Assembly: GCA_023935145.1 (NCBI GenBank)
Contig: CM043699.1
Location: 58,978,638-59,042,637, forward strand
DNA: 64,000 bases
Reading direction: 5' to 3'
Source: Bretschneidera sinensis
Lineage: Eukaryota > Streptophyta > Magnoliopsida > Brassicales > Akaniaceae
The notes beneath the pieces were generated by a model. It saw only the letters and a list, made by a program, of their open reading frames with translations. It did not search any database and had not been told where the DNA came from. Of the stretch, positions 48,957-60,639 are shown piece by piece. Every line of letters starts with the position of its first letter. Position 1 is the stretch's first letter. The translations under genes and the position numbers were made by a program.

Positions 48957-50439
48957 CTAGAGGACCTGGACAAGGGCCAACCCCCACTGTCTCAGTATCT
49001 TGAGAGTTCCCCCCTTGTCAGCAGTGGGTGGAGCTTTAGCCCCTTCTTGCCTTGCTATTTCTGTCCCCTTACCATTCTGTTTTCTCCTTTTATCTGACTT
49101 CACATTTAGGTTGCAAGTGTGGAGGTCATGGCCAAGAACCTTACACTTAGAGTAGTACCTAGGAAGGTTTTCATAAGATACCTTTTGCTCAAAGGTGTTC
49201 CCATTAGGGAAACTAACTGGCACAAAAAATTTAGTTTTCTTTGCTACATCAATCTCCACAAGCAGCCTGGCATAAGAAATTCTTTTTTTTATTATTGGTA
49301 AACTGGTCAGCATAGAGTGACTTTCCAAGTTAGGAGCCAATCTTACTTAAGCAGTTTGCAGTCCATAACTTAAAGGGCAGGCCCTTCAGCTGAATCCAAA
49401 TAGGGATAGTGCTTATTTCTTCATTACCAAATTGAAAGAATTTAGGCACGAATTTCAAGAGTAAAGGTCTACCATATACTTGATAGGGTCCTTCTTGCAA
49501 AACTTTCATACTAGACTCAGCATTATCAAATTTGAATACAATCCAACCACTATCATGGAATTGGGTTAGAACTTTTACCTTCTAGGAGTCTGTGAGCATC
49601 TTCAGGGTAGCCCTCCCTGAGAACATTCTAGAAAAATACCCTATCAAGTAGTAGGGGTAGTCTCCAAACACTTCCTCAATGTCTTCTTCTGTAACACATA
49701 CTGTATCTCCCTCACTTTCAATGGTAGAGAGTTGTAAGCCCTTACTTTGCTTCCTATTGTCAGCAAATAAGCTTACCCAAGGAGCTTTATTGCTTTCCTC
49801 CAGGGGAGTATTGCCACTGTTAACATGGCCTTTAGTACTTGTTTTTTCTCGAGCACCAGAGGATGCATCCAGTCTTTGGATAGGCTCATTGGTACTGGAA
49901 CCAATAGGGAGACCCCCATCCTTCAAGGGAGAGTGTGGCCTGGTCCCATTTCTTACCTCTTCCTTTCCTTGACCTGCTGCAATAGGTCCTCTATGAATAG
50001 TAGCATGACAGCTGGAACTATCTTCCTTACTGGAAGAATAGGACCCTACCTGAACTGAATCCTCATCACTTTCTTCAGAGGAGCTTAGGTTCTCATCCTT
50101 TGAAACCTGAGTATCTTTATGCATTGCCTTCATTGCCTTAGCTCGATTTTGGTTACTGTTCACCATTGATACTCTGTGTGAACTTCCTTCGTTGCCCGAG
50201 GCATTGCCTTTCAACTTAAGTCTCAAAGACTTCGATTCCTCCTCTTCTAAAGAGCAGGAAAAGCTTTATGAATCTTTATTTGATCCTCTAGACTCAATCT
50301 TGCTGGAGTCTACTGGAACTTCCTGACGCAAATCCGGTACTGTAGCAGCTTTGGATTTGAAATGGTTTTGTACAAATTCCAAGTCTTTCTTCTCTTGGAC
50401 TGTTTGGGGAAGCTTCCTACTGGACTTCTTCTTTCCCAT
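48957..50439 (-). pseudogene. LINE ORF1 pseudogene (DUF4283 plus zinc knuckle)
   Basis: The likely start is the ATG at 50439 (MGKKKSSRKLPQTVQEKK). An in-frame TAA follows near 50265, then the same frame continues through an acidic Ser-rich linker to 49582. TAG there probably replaces Trp. DUF4283-like sequence follows ([31 protein letters not shown]). The frame shifts before 49340, where RISYARLLVEIDV leads to the zinc knuckle YSKCKVLGHDLHTC, whose first Cys is Tyr. ORF1 in this family is an RNA-binding chaperone. The remaining C-terminal segment overlaps or approaches the ORF2 start. Confidence 0.8.
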
Positions 50440-50563
50440 GCTAGAGAGAGCAGTGATATTAACATGAAGAACAAGGGGGGAGGAGAGAAGAGCGGGAACC
50501 ATGGACAAGTTACTGTAGCAGTTGAGAGCTTCTCTCTCTTACTTGCCCGCGACTAACTGACTA

Positions 50564-50580
50564 GAGCTACTATGATTCTT
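50564..50580. repeat. LINE target-site duplication, right copy
   Basis: GAGCTACTATGATTCTT is an exact copy of 35386-35402; the copia RT frame resumes directly after it. Confidence 0.92.
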
Positions 50581-51583
50581 GCTTGTACTATAAGGGGCAG
50601 AAAGTTGTGGAGATGGTGATCATCCTCATTTATGTTGATGACATGTTGTTGGTTGGGAGCAGCATGGAGAGGATAAAGAAATTAAAGGCTCAACTCAGTG
50701 AGGAGTTTGAGATGAAGGATCTTGGTCATGCAAAGAAGATCCTTGGGATGTGTATCATCTGGGAAAGGAAGAAAAATAGATTGAAGATCTCCCAAACTTC
50801 CTGCATAGAGAAAATGATATCTAAATTCTCTATGAAAGATAGCAAACCAGTGAAGGTTCCTCTTGCTGGTCATTTCAAGTTCTCCAGTGATCAATGTCCA
50901 AGATCGGAGGCGGAGAAGAAGGAAATGGAGAAAGTCCCCTATTCTAGTACGGTTGGTTCAATTATGTACACCATGGTGAGTACTAGACCGGACATTGTTC
51001 ATGCAATGAGTGTTCTCAGTAGGTTTATGAGTAATCCCAGAAAAGAGCATTGGCTTGGGATGAAGTGGTTGCTGAGGTATTTGAAGGGAAGCCCAGAAGT
51101 AGGGCTAGTATATGAGAAGAGGGGTAATGCAATCTGCCTTGAGGAGACCGGGATAAAAGGAGATCAATTACCTCCTATTTCTTTAACTTAAACAGATGTT
51201 GTGTAAGTTGGAAGGCTCAGTTACAGCCAGTGGTAGCACTCTCAACAACCAAGGCTGAATACATAGCAGCTACGGAGGCCATTAATGAAGCTATGTGGTG
51301 CAAAGGGTTGCTTGAAGAGTTGAAGGTACTGGATGAGCAGGTTGTGGTATTTTTAGATAGTTAAAGTGCCTTGCACTTGTGTAAAAATCTAGTGTTCCAG
51401 GAGAGGATGAAGCATATGGATGTTCGGTATCATTTCATTCAGGAAAATGTTACGAAATGATGTATCCATGTGGACAAGGTTGCCACGGAAGAAAATCCTG
51501 CTGACTTGGGTACTAAAGTTCTACCTCTAAGTAAGTTCAATCATTGCCTTGAATTACTTAGGATTGGAGTTGGTTAATTAGAG
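50581..51583 (+). pseudogene. Copia pol pseudogene, second part (RT and RNase H)
   Basis: Right after the LINE, RT continues with LIYVDDMLLVGS (catalytic YVDD near 50630), EFEMKDLGHAKKILGM, and YSSTVGSIMYTMVSTRPDI. The open frame ends at 51191. In other frames RNase H follows: ALSTTKAEYIAATEA near 51240, then a stop where copia has a catalytic Asp-rich FLDSxSA box (TAA at about 51362), and HMDVRYHFIQE near 51416. The end is at about 51583, shortly before the 3' LTR. Confidence 0.9.
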
Positions 51584-51660
51584 ACTCTAGATGAGTTTGG
51601 ATCCCGAAGCTTTTTGCACAATGGTTCAGGTTTTTTGAACACTTAGACAAAGGTAGAGAT

Positions 51661-52565
51661 TGTTGTTATTTGTCTAAGGTTCAAATAGGTTCAACCATGG
51701 TTTAAAATTGGTTAAAGTCCAAACCAATTATGGAATATCTAAGTTCAGTAAGTTAGAAGGTTGCACACATGTGTGTTCATCAATTTAGAGCATGGGAAGG
51801 CCATGCGCACTAGTGTGCGCACTTCTACACCTAGGTAGAAGCTAATGTGCACAGCAGCAGGAAGGAACAGCGCCACGCCTTCCAGAATGGCATGTATTAG
51901 GTCTGGCTGAGGGGTGCACCATGCAGCACCAGTGGCGCACCACCCAGAGACTTCTCCAGCACACTCTGCCCAGTGGCACACTGCCAGGCACATTGCTGCA
52001 CACACATGCAGCAGGCTTCAAGGCTCTCCAAAGTTTGTGCGCACAAGACCAAAATGCACAGCATCACTTGGAGATGAATGAAGGGCTAGGATTTAAAGGA
52101 GATGATGATCAAAGGGAGGAGATTGATTCACAAGATTTTCCAAGAAGTGAAAGGCTATAAAAGGGGTTCTCAAGCCTTATTTTTACACATGATAATACAC
52201 ACAAGTTTGTGACATTGTGAGATCAATTGTAAACACATAGAGAGAATTGTGTAAGAGTGACAAACACAAGAGAGACTCTTTGTTAGTTGTAAAGAAGAGA
52301 TAGTAGTATAGAGAGTGAGTTGTAATCTCCTTTCCTCTCTTCTTGTTTCTTCAAGACCATTGTGGGTTCTTGAAGGGGATTGCTGTAACTTTTTAAGAAC
52401 CATTTGATTAGTGCAGACAGTTCGAAGGAACTCACGGGGATGTAGGCACATTGCCGAACCTCGATAACAATTGCTTGTCTTCTTTTCTTTCTTTGATTTT
52501 CTGTTCTTACACCTGGGTGTTTGGAAGATCACCACCTGGGCATCTTACTTAGGTGATTTCCAACA
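51661..52565 (+). repeat. Copia 3' LTR (905 bp)
   Basis: It starts TGTTGTTATTTGTCTAAGG after the purine-rich AAAGGTAGAGAT and ends TTTCCAACA before TTATC. Many differences from the 5' LTR indicate an old insertion. Confidence 0.92.
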
Positions 52566-52570
52566 TTATC

Positions 52571-54040
52571 TCATATACTTGATAAAACCATTATGTTATC
52601 ACTACACATATCATAAATCCCATTCTCTATCAATCTCTTCCTCTTATATATACGTTCACCTTGAGACCATCAATTATCTCATAATTACCTCATTATGAGG
52701 TTCATAGCATATAGTCTACCTTTTAGATAGTTCTTATCATATCATAATTCTGTGTTTTTTTCTCACCATAATTGTCTCTTTGTGAGACTCATTCATCTAT
52801 AAATTTAAAATAACAACCAACACTTTAGCATTTCAGTAATGCAATCAATACTTAAAACATATTCAATGCATGAATTATTATTAGGGAACATCTTCTCACA
52901 TGTCGACATGTTTTTATCATAGATTGGCCCCCTCTCAGTTCTTTTGTTTCATTTAGATCGGCCCCCTCCCGGTTCTTTTATTTCATGCTTATACATATGG
53001 ACAATGATATGAAATATGCATATGAACAGTAATATAACAACAAACATGTATTCAGACATTAAATTTAGCTATCCTGCCTTTTCTCAAATTACTATTTGAT
53101 AAATTTCACTAATTTCTTCTCCTCATATATTACATCAATTTATCAACCATAACTCATCAAGAATTTCATTTATCCCTTTCATTATTTAATCGACTCATTA
53201 TTCCAATAATATTACTTCTCATATAACAACTTTCCACATATCAATTATACTTATCATACCCATCAAACAACTTTCATCTATTATCAAATCATAGGTTAAT
53301 AAGTTATTCAAATATTATCACTATATATTTCATATTTATCTTGAGTACTTAAAGTAAATCTAACTCACCACATAGCACTTAAACCTATCCTTGGATCACC
53401 TCTTTGCCCTTCGTGCTCCTCTCAGCAATTTTCCTCGGTTGCTAATCATCAACACCTAACACAATATTCATATTAAATTCTAATTTATTCTTCAATTCTT
53501 CAAAAATTCACACCCTTTGAAAATTTCTACTTTGAATTCCGGGAATTTCATGTATGCTAAAATTCAAAAATAAACTTCATGTTATTACCTTTTGTTTTTC
53601 TTAGAGCTTCCCATGATTCTCTATGAAATTCTCCCGTAAACCTCTTCAAAATTTTACTCTTTCAACCTATCTTTTGGTCCCCAAGTGTTTAAAGAAATAA
53701 AGTAGTTTAGATTTGAGTTTGAAGAAAACCAAACAGGATTTGGTGAAACTAATAAAACAATTCGATATTTAAAATAATTTAAGTAACACCATCACCGCTT
53801 CAAAATTAACAGTTGCATAACATGCAGCAAATTTGCAAAATGTTGCAACACTGGGACTTCCAGGTGTTGCACGAATTTGTGGTTTCTTTTTCTTTTTCTT
53901 TTTCTTTACACCACCACACGTCCATGTTTTTTTTGAATTGTTTTGTAAAAGTTAAATCTTTCGCATATATATTATTTTAACTCCATGTCATATTTATCAA
54001 ATTATTTTTTTACCCTTTCTTTCCGAATAAGGGTATTACA
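52571..54040 (-). repeat. Tekay LTR1, right piece
   Basis: It resumes LTR similarity to 24200-25848 after the copia element and ends GGGTATTACA at 54040, the outer end of the composite. The 36-base repeats and part of a pyrimidine-rich tract of LTR2 are missing. Confidence 0.9.
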
Positions 54041-54079
54041 TATTCCAAATAAATTAGACAATGTTCGTCAAAAAATACT

Positions 54080-56418
54080 TTAATATGAAGCAAGTTGATA
54101 AGAGATATCACTTTTCAAAGGAATACATCCATCGGCACTGCACAGGGCCCCTAACTTTAGCTTCATAAGGTAAATGGATAGACAAATATTCCATAGAATC
54201 AAAGAATTATGGTGGAAATATTTTTTCAGATTGCAAAAGGTCACGATAATGTTTCTCTTAAACAACTCCATATACTCAACCCACAATTCGGTTGCGCATA
54301 TATCTTTAAAGAAGTTACTTGCTTCTATTAACGGATCCCATAGAGCATCTGGCAAGAAGTCACAAAACACCAATAGTATTGATCTCTTCATGAACACGTG
54401 ACAATCGTGACTCTTCATCCTATAGAATTTGCATTCATTCACATTCACACAATGAGCTATATTCGAGGCATACCCATTTGGGAACTTCAACTTCTTTATC
54501 CATTTGCACACATCCCTTATCTGAGACCGCGACAATGTATAAGATATTTTAGGCTTCATAGACTTCCCATTTACTTGAACTAACTCTAACTACAGACGCT
54601 TACGTAAGTTCTTAAAATCCTCACGAGCGTTTGAATTGTCTTTGGTTTTACCATTCATATTTATGCCTGCGTTGAAGGCGTTATCAAACATATTTTTCTC
54701 AATATGCATGACATCCAAATTGTGTTGAATCAGATTTGTTTTCCAATATGTTAACTCCTAGAATATACTGACCGAATCATGTAATCCCTTGTTTATTATT
54801 TGTGTTACCAAATATGATTTGATTGAAAGACAAAACTCTTGCCAACACTTCTTCCTCAGATAACCGTGGTGGAGGATGAGAGTCTTTCTCGATTGTGCCT
54901 TCTTGAAACTGTCCCTTTACTTTCTAAAAGTATGATTCAAGGGCAAGAACTGGCGATGACAGCCAAACCAACAAGGCTTCTTACCATGATACAATCAAAA
55001 TGACTTTGTATCCTCCATACAATAAGGACAAGCTAGTGGACCATGAGTACTCCACCAAAAAAGTTTACCATAAGCCGAAAAGTTATTGATCGTCCACAAA
55101 ATTGCAACTTTCATATTAAAATTTTGGTTCCTACTTTCATCATATCTAAGAACTCTATCTGTCCACAATATCTTCAACTCGTCTAACAATGGTCTTAAAT
55201 AGATATCCAGATTCCTACTGGGGTGGTTTGGGTATGGAATGACCAATTTTAAGAACAAATTATGCTTCTTCATGTACATACTAGAAGGTAGATTATACAG
55301 GGTGACAAAGACAGGCCAACAAGAGTAAGAGGAAGCTAAATAATTGAATGGGATGAACTCATAAGACGAGAGTCCCAGCCTAAAATTTCGTTGTTCCACC
55401 ACAAACAATGAGTGCTTATCATCAAAGTGTTTCCACGCCTCACCACCCACCAGGTGGATGATGAAGTCAAGCTTACTATGTTTGACTTCCTTATGCCATC
55501 TTATGTGTGTGACATTGTTTTTGGACATATAAAGTATTTAAAGTCTTAGTGTGATTAGAAAGTAACACAACACCTTATATGGTATGTCCTTCTAGTTCTC
55601 ATTTCCCACTTGTTTAGGTTGAAATCTATCATGGCCACAAACATCACAAATATTCTTTTGCATGTCTTCTTAATAGTACAATATACAATTATTCAGGCAT
55701 GCATGTATTTTCTGAAACCCAAGTCCCAACCCCTTCACAATCTTCTTGCATTGGTAAAAGTTTTCTGACTATTTTTCATCCTCTGGCAACATACTCTTAA
55801 TTATTGACAATAATTGGTCGTAGCAGTTCTCAGACATGTTAAAACCTGACTTACAATTCAATAGTTGAGTAACCTTCGATAAATTAGTATGCTTCTTGTA
55901 ACTCTCCTATAACGACTCATCAACATCTCTTAATAAACTGTAAAACTTAGCAGTATCACAATTCGGGGCCTTCTCAATATCCCAACTAAAATCATGACCA
56001 GCGTTATCCATTACTATGTCCTCCATCCGATTCCTCCCTTTGAATCCTTCTTCCACACAGTTAATTCAGGTCTTCGAACATTATCCAGACAAAGGAAGCT
56101 CTCTGTGTTGAGTCCATCTCTTGTAATCCCTAATAAAACCCTTCTTGTATAGGTGCACAGTAACCACCTCTCTCTTCAAAACTTATTGTTTCTACAAACC
56201 AAACAAGGACATCGAATAGTTCCCCTATACATATAATGTTTATTACTATACGCGTAGTTAAGGAATCGTTCAACTCCATTCCTAAATTCTTCTGATAAGG
56301 CATTAAGTATAACCCGACGATCCATCCAACTCTGATCAATTGACATCGTTCCAGATACTAAAATAGTATTGACTTTCAAAGTTTTCCAATTTACAATTAA
56401 CCAACAGATATAACTCAA
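54080..56418 (-). pseudogene. CACTA transposase TNP2, decayed
   Basis: TNP2 would cut and move the CACTA element. On the minus strand, the N-terminal Transpos_assoc domain is at 56418-56176 (DQSWMDRRVILNA, RGTIRCPCLVCRNNKF). TNP2 proper follows: DIHACLNN-like sequence and CDVCGHDRFQPK near 55640; LYMSKNNVTHIRWH near 55528; NFNMKVAILWTINNFSAYGK and GPLACPYCMED near 55000-55080; and HNLDVMHIEKNMFDN near 54700. A DUF4218-type end, MKSHDCHVFMKR, lies near 54410. Stops and frameshifts between these pieces make it non-functional. Retrotransposon insertion lies just downstream, at 54040. Confidence 0.88.
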
Positions 56419-56419
56419 A

Positions 56420-58810
56420 ATAATGAAATAATTTAAGATTTATGAGACAAACCAATTTTAAAAGACCTATCTGTAGTGGATGTCTTTTTTTAGTGCATTA
56501 TGTTACTCTTTTGTCATTTAAGAGTGAAAGGCAAAATCACATAAGGAATTATGTTGTCTACTTACAAAACAATCTATTCATACTCAAATAATTGAAAACG
56601 AATTCAAATAATAGCATACATGAGTTATAGTTTGCATACCTAATCAACGAGAGTAGTACTGGAGCAAAGAAGAAGTAGTGAGTACCACTGATTAATCATG
56701 TAACCTTGAGAAAAATAAATGATAAAGTATTAGCACATAATTTTTTTAAAAAAACTTATTATATATGAACATCACAAATATTGATGCTTTCTAATAACAT
56801 CATTTAATTCACTAAAAGGTAAGGATCCTAACCCATTTAGGAATACATAATTCTTATTGCATTTAATATTCCTATGTTGTTTCATTTCGAAAAAAATTCG
56901 ACAGGATCTCCCTTTAGTTCTCCAAGTACACGACTTAAATTCAGTGCTATGACCCGAAGGAGATAGCCTTGAATTTAGTATGTACCCAGAGAAAAGAAGA
57001 GATATTGTTGAAACTTTATCGAAATGAAACAAGCAAGGAATCAATTGCAGTACGAATCACACATTCCTAAACTATCCACACTGGATAGTCCAAGGATTAT
57101 TTAAACAAAAAAACTCTCATTGCAAACATATGAGTTAGTAAGCAACAAGCACGTTTGTGTCACTCAATAATCCTTGGATGGGCAATCTAAGGTAAGATGC
57201 AATGCATGATATATGCAAATATAAGAGATATAAAGGAATATAAAAAAATAATTTATTCCCAATTAGATTAAACATAGAAAATTAAGTGATAATTAAAAAT
57301 CTATTTAACTTAGTTCTTGGGCTTTACTTCTAATTGAAATGGTTATCTCAACCTAATCCCCTTATATAAAAATAACTATCTAACTATTAAATGGGCCTAG
57401 GCCATATATTATGACCTCTTGCTCACAAAAGGGTCTAGTAGTCTAGAATTACACTATCAAATGGGCCTAGGCCCTATATTATGACCTTTTGCTCACAAAT
57501 GGGCCTAGCAGGGCGTAATTCTAATGATATGTGAAAGATGATGCTAGAAACAATCAACCAAACATTTTAGAATTCAATCAAGTATTGAAAACAAATTAAT
57601 CAATTTAAAATGAAATAATAAGAGCTTAGTATGTCATTTTTATACTAAATACTTAGTTATAATGAGTGGGTTAAAATGTACATTGTGGGCTCACATTAAT
57701 TAATAATCAAAGCAGGCTATTCCATCATACCAAAGCAAGCAAAATTTCATTGCAAAATTTCATTACAAAATTTAACAAAAACATGACAAAAAAATAGAAA
57801 TTTCAAGTATACTACAAAATTCACAAGGAGATAACAAAAACCAACGTACATACCTAGATTTTTGTAGATTTTGTAGCAATAAACCCAATACCCAAATCCT
57901 ACCTAAACTCATTTAACTTTTAACTATTGAAACCTAAACCCGAATCCCATAATATATTTCTTTTCACAAAGATTTATTATTAAATTTTTGTTATCCATAA
58001 GTTAAAACTAATTATCAATATACTAGTTTTTTTATAAGCAAACCTTATATTTCATTTTGCAACTTATAATTATGCCTAAAACATGACTTCAAGAACCTAA
58101 GTTAAAATCAGGGTACCAATTCACCTTTTTCAGTATACAAGAATTTTGTGTTTTTTCTTCCATTGTGAAATAGATTCATTCCTCACCTTCCCAATAGTTT
58201 GTTATTATGAATGTTGTCAAGTAACAGATATATTGTTATCAATGTTCATTTTGTTTAAAAAAGGAAAAGAATACTTGAATTTCACATTGTTATTAACACT
58301 CAAATCATGGAGGCATGTATATGTAGATAGGAAATTCATAAATATCATACCAAAATCTTAAACAAAATTACTTATAAAAAAACTAAAATAAAATTATAAA
58401 AGAAGTTAGAATCATTAAAGAGAGAACTTGAAGTTTCCAACCAATTGGCTAATCGACAACCCAAGAATGAAATCATAAGTTGAATTCGAATCTATTCATC
58501 ATTAATTCATAAATTATATCTCTAACTACTAAATATACAACCAGATTAATTAAATCATTGCCTCATTTTCTTGCATTTTAAAGTCCCTAACTTCAAATTA
58601 AATACAATATTTACCTAAACCCCAACTCATAACAAACTATATTAACGAAAACCAAAAAGAATCTAAGAAAAAAAAAAGAGTTATATAACAAAATAAATCG
58701 TTAAAGTCTGGCAGCGATAAAGAAGATTTATTTGAGGATAAGAATAGTATTACCAAGATAAGAAAAAGAAGAAGACCAATCAAGAGGTTAAAAGCATCAG
58801 TTAGAAATTT
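56420..58810. other. AT-rich stretch, possibly CACTA 5' region, nothing coding recognised
   Basis: Directly upstream of TNP2, so part may be the CACTA 5' region, but no TIR was found. A minus-strand frame at 56772-57044 has no recognisable domain. A 70-base tandem duplication lies at about 57389-57520. Confidence 0.5.
57389..57520. repeat. 70-bp tandem duplication
   Basis: AAATGGGCCTAGGCC followed by TATATTATGACC and GCTCACAAA occurs at about 57390 and 57460, exactly 70 bases apart, with a few substitutions. Confidence 0.85.
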
Positions 58811-58816
58811 GGTAAG

Positions 58817-60634
58817 ATGCAGAGTGCTTTGAGGAAGTCTCAAAGCCTTAATGGGTACCTTTTTTTTTACATAGATAGACTTTGTTATTATCCTAAGATG
58901 AGCTTGTCTCCAAAGTTCAAGATGCCTAATATGGATTGCTTTGATATATCTAGTGACCCTAAAACGCACTTGAGGTCGTATGTGAGCATGTTGACATTGT
59001 CTAGCCTAAACCAAGAATAGTTGGTTGCTTTCTTTTCTAACACCTTTAATGGTGTTACACTGAAATGGTACAACTCTGGTGTGCTATCGCATGCAACCAA
59101 AAATAAAACCTATATTCCTAAAAATACATGTAGTAGTGTGAGTAAGGATCGTTCCCACGGAGAGTATCTAGCCTAGTTTTATGCTATGTGAACAAGGATG
59201 GGGGGATTTTAAGAAAAACAACTAATAAACAATTCAAATTGAAGTATCGAAATCAATCAAAAAAACAAACCTTGGTCTAAGTCAACATCCACCATTTACA
59301 ACTGATCATCGATGCAAGTTAATTAGAAAACAAACCCTAACTACTAAACAACCCAAGACAAGTGCTAAAGGTTTAATCTAGTAGCAGTTTTAAGAATTAG
59401 AGAGATCAATGAAGCTAAACAACACAAGCACAAGCGGTTGCATTTAATTTAGTCAAGCGTTCTTCCTAAGATTTAATAATTTCTGACGCAGCAAATCATT
59501 AAATCTTAGTTGCTTCACAAATTAGAGGGATCAAACAATTACGAATTTGATATCTAACCTAGCAGTAGATTGCAATGAATAATAAACTAGTAGGCCTTCT
59601 AGTAATTAAATGAGACAATCATGAAAATAGGGATAAAAAAACATCCGATACTCAAAGCATAAATTGAACAATAAAAACAGATTAGATCTCACAGTTTTAT
59701 TGATTCCGAGGCTTCCGTTTCCTTCGACCAATTATTAAAGTTTAGCCACGCAGGGCAATGATGAAAACTCGAAGGAGAAGTTAGAGAAGAGGGGAGAGAG
59801 AGGCATCCCTGAACTCTGATGATTTCTCCCCTCTTGTACACATTATTTTCAATATTTGAAACCTACAAGGTTTCCTAAAAATATTCTAAATATTATCTAA
59901 AAATAGCAATATCGAAATCTGACTAATTTAAGGAAAATATTAAAAATAAAATAAAGTCATAATATAACTAGGATACTTGTGTTTTCAGCATGAATTTTCG
60001 TGCACCAGATATGGAAACTTTCAAAAATAAACCGTGTCAAATCAGCATATTAGAATTGCAGGCTAAGGGACTTTCTAGAACTGCAACAGTGCAGGTACAG
60101 CAACTCCAAGCCTGGTTTTGACCTTGATGCAACCAGTATCTCTCAAAACTCAAAACATGAAAGTTGTAGAGCTTTTTCTTGGCATTCCATAGCATGAATC
60201 ATCTCAATCGGAGCTCAGATGAGAGAGTTATTCCCAGATTACGAAGTGATGTCAAAACTGTCCGAAATCGCCCAATTAGTTTTGTTTTGCACTTAACACC
60301 TCCCAAATCAAAATATAAGAATAATGAGTACATTTAGGCACCAAATGAGTATAAAAAAAAACTAAACATTAAAGGAGAAAAATATGACATTTTTCATCCT
60401 CATCCTCTCAAGAGCCTAACTTATTGAAAGTGTGGGAATACATAGCCCAAGAATTTGTGACACAATATGCCTACAACACCTAATTGAACATCACAATTCG
60501 AGACCTTGAGATGATAAAAAAAGATCTCGATGAGACTTTTTATGAGTTTATTTCTCGTTGACAGGGCAAGGCAATGAAGATGGCCTCAAAATTTAGGGAG
60601 AAAGACTAAGTGAGGAAGTTAAGAGGACTCTGTA
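58817..60634 (+). pseudogene. Tat-type gag pseudogene, N-terminal half, split by an LTR
   Basis: Gypsy Gag, precursor of the capsid. The first piece reads KFKMPNMDCFDISSDPKTHL then SYVSMLTLSSLN, matching the MPxFxxYDGTxDPKxHL opening of Tat/gypsy Gag; after a stop near 59020 it continues AFFSNTFNGVTLKWYNS. The insert begins near 59077. The second piece reads LLKVWEYIAQEFVTQYAYNT from about 60420, then RDLEMIKKDLDETFYEFIS and QGKAMKMASKFREKD to the GCCAT duplication at 60635. Stops replace residues at several points. The start is the first Met of the open frame and is probably not the true one. Confidence 0.65.
59077..60402 (-). repeat. Probable solo LTR of an Athila/Tat-like element inside gag
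   Basis: About 1.33 kb separates two collinear Gag pieces. The minus strand begins TGAGGATGAAAAATGTC and ends GCATGCGATAGCACACCA, with an LTR-like CTCCGTGGGAACGATCC near that end. Internal layout (TTCCTAAGATTTAAT, tail of short A/T-rich repeats) parallels the Athila-B LTR. No good target duplication was found (AACTC versus TCCTC), so the ends may be off by several bases. Confidence 0.5.
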
Positions 60635-60639
60635 GCCAT

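Larger units (their letters stand above)
35403..50563 (-). mobile_element. L1-type LINE (about 5.4 kb), split by Athila-B
   Basis: On the minus strand it runs from about 50563 (5' end) to a T-run at 35403-35410 (its poly-A). It contains ORF1 with DUF4283 and zinc knuckle, and ORF2 with endonuclease, RT and C-terminal zinc domain. A 17-bp target duplication and A-tail are LINE hallmarks. It is near full length, once the 9.8-kb Athila insertion is removed. Confidence 0.93.
31166..52565 (+). mobile_element. Ty1/copia retrotransposon, Tork/Tnt1-like, split by a LINE
   Basis: LTRs start TGTTGTTATTTGTCTAAGG at 31166 and 51661. The flanking duplication is ATATC (31161-31165) versus TTATC (52566-52570), one mismatch. 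Without inserts it is about 6.2 kb. Domain order gag, protease, integrase, RT, RNase H (integrase before RT) defines copia. The PBS matches initiator tRNA-Met. The target was a Tekay LTR; the other Tekay LTR shows the unoccupied sequence. Confidence 0.93.
22990..54040 (-). mobile_element. Tekay/Del-type Ty3/gypsy composite: LTR-internal-LTR-truncated internal
   Basis: Read on the minus strand the order is LTR1 (54040-52571 continuing 31165-30756), PBS, full internal region (30755-25849), LTR2 (25848-23786), then a second PBS and the start of a second gag, lost near 23035. LTRs begin TGTAATAC/TGTAATACCC and end GTTACA. Both PBS sites match initiator tRNA-Met. A chromodomain-like C-terminus marks the Tekay/Del branch. 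The arrangement fits unequal recombination between two elements or LTRs followed by truncation. No matching target duplication exists because the left end is missing; the exact left edge (22950-23040) is uncertain. Confidence 0.85.
19767..56420 (-). mobile_element. CACTA (En/Spm) DNA transposon, split by nested insertions
   Basis: The host element of the nest reads on the minus strand: TNP2 transposase at 54080-56418, then, beyond the inserted retrotransposons, a second CACTA protein at about 20178-22735. The right-hand piece is 54041 to about 56420 or beyond, the left-hand piece 19767 to about 23035. A CACTA-like terminus, GTCTACAAGAAAAATG, starts near 19767 (CACTACAAG expected), followed by GTCGCA/TTGCGACG-type subterminal motifs. 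The opposite terminus near or beyond 56.4 kb was not found, so the right limit is only the start of the coding region. Confidence 0.72.

Noticed and set aside
56772..57044. 90-codon minus-strand frame upstream of TNP2
   Set aside because: No family recognised and no supporting context; kept only as part of the unassigned stretch.
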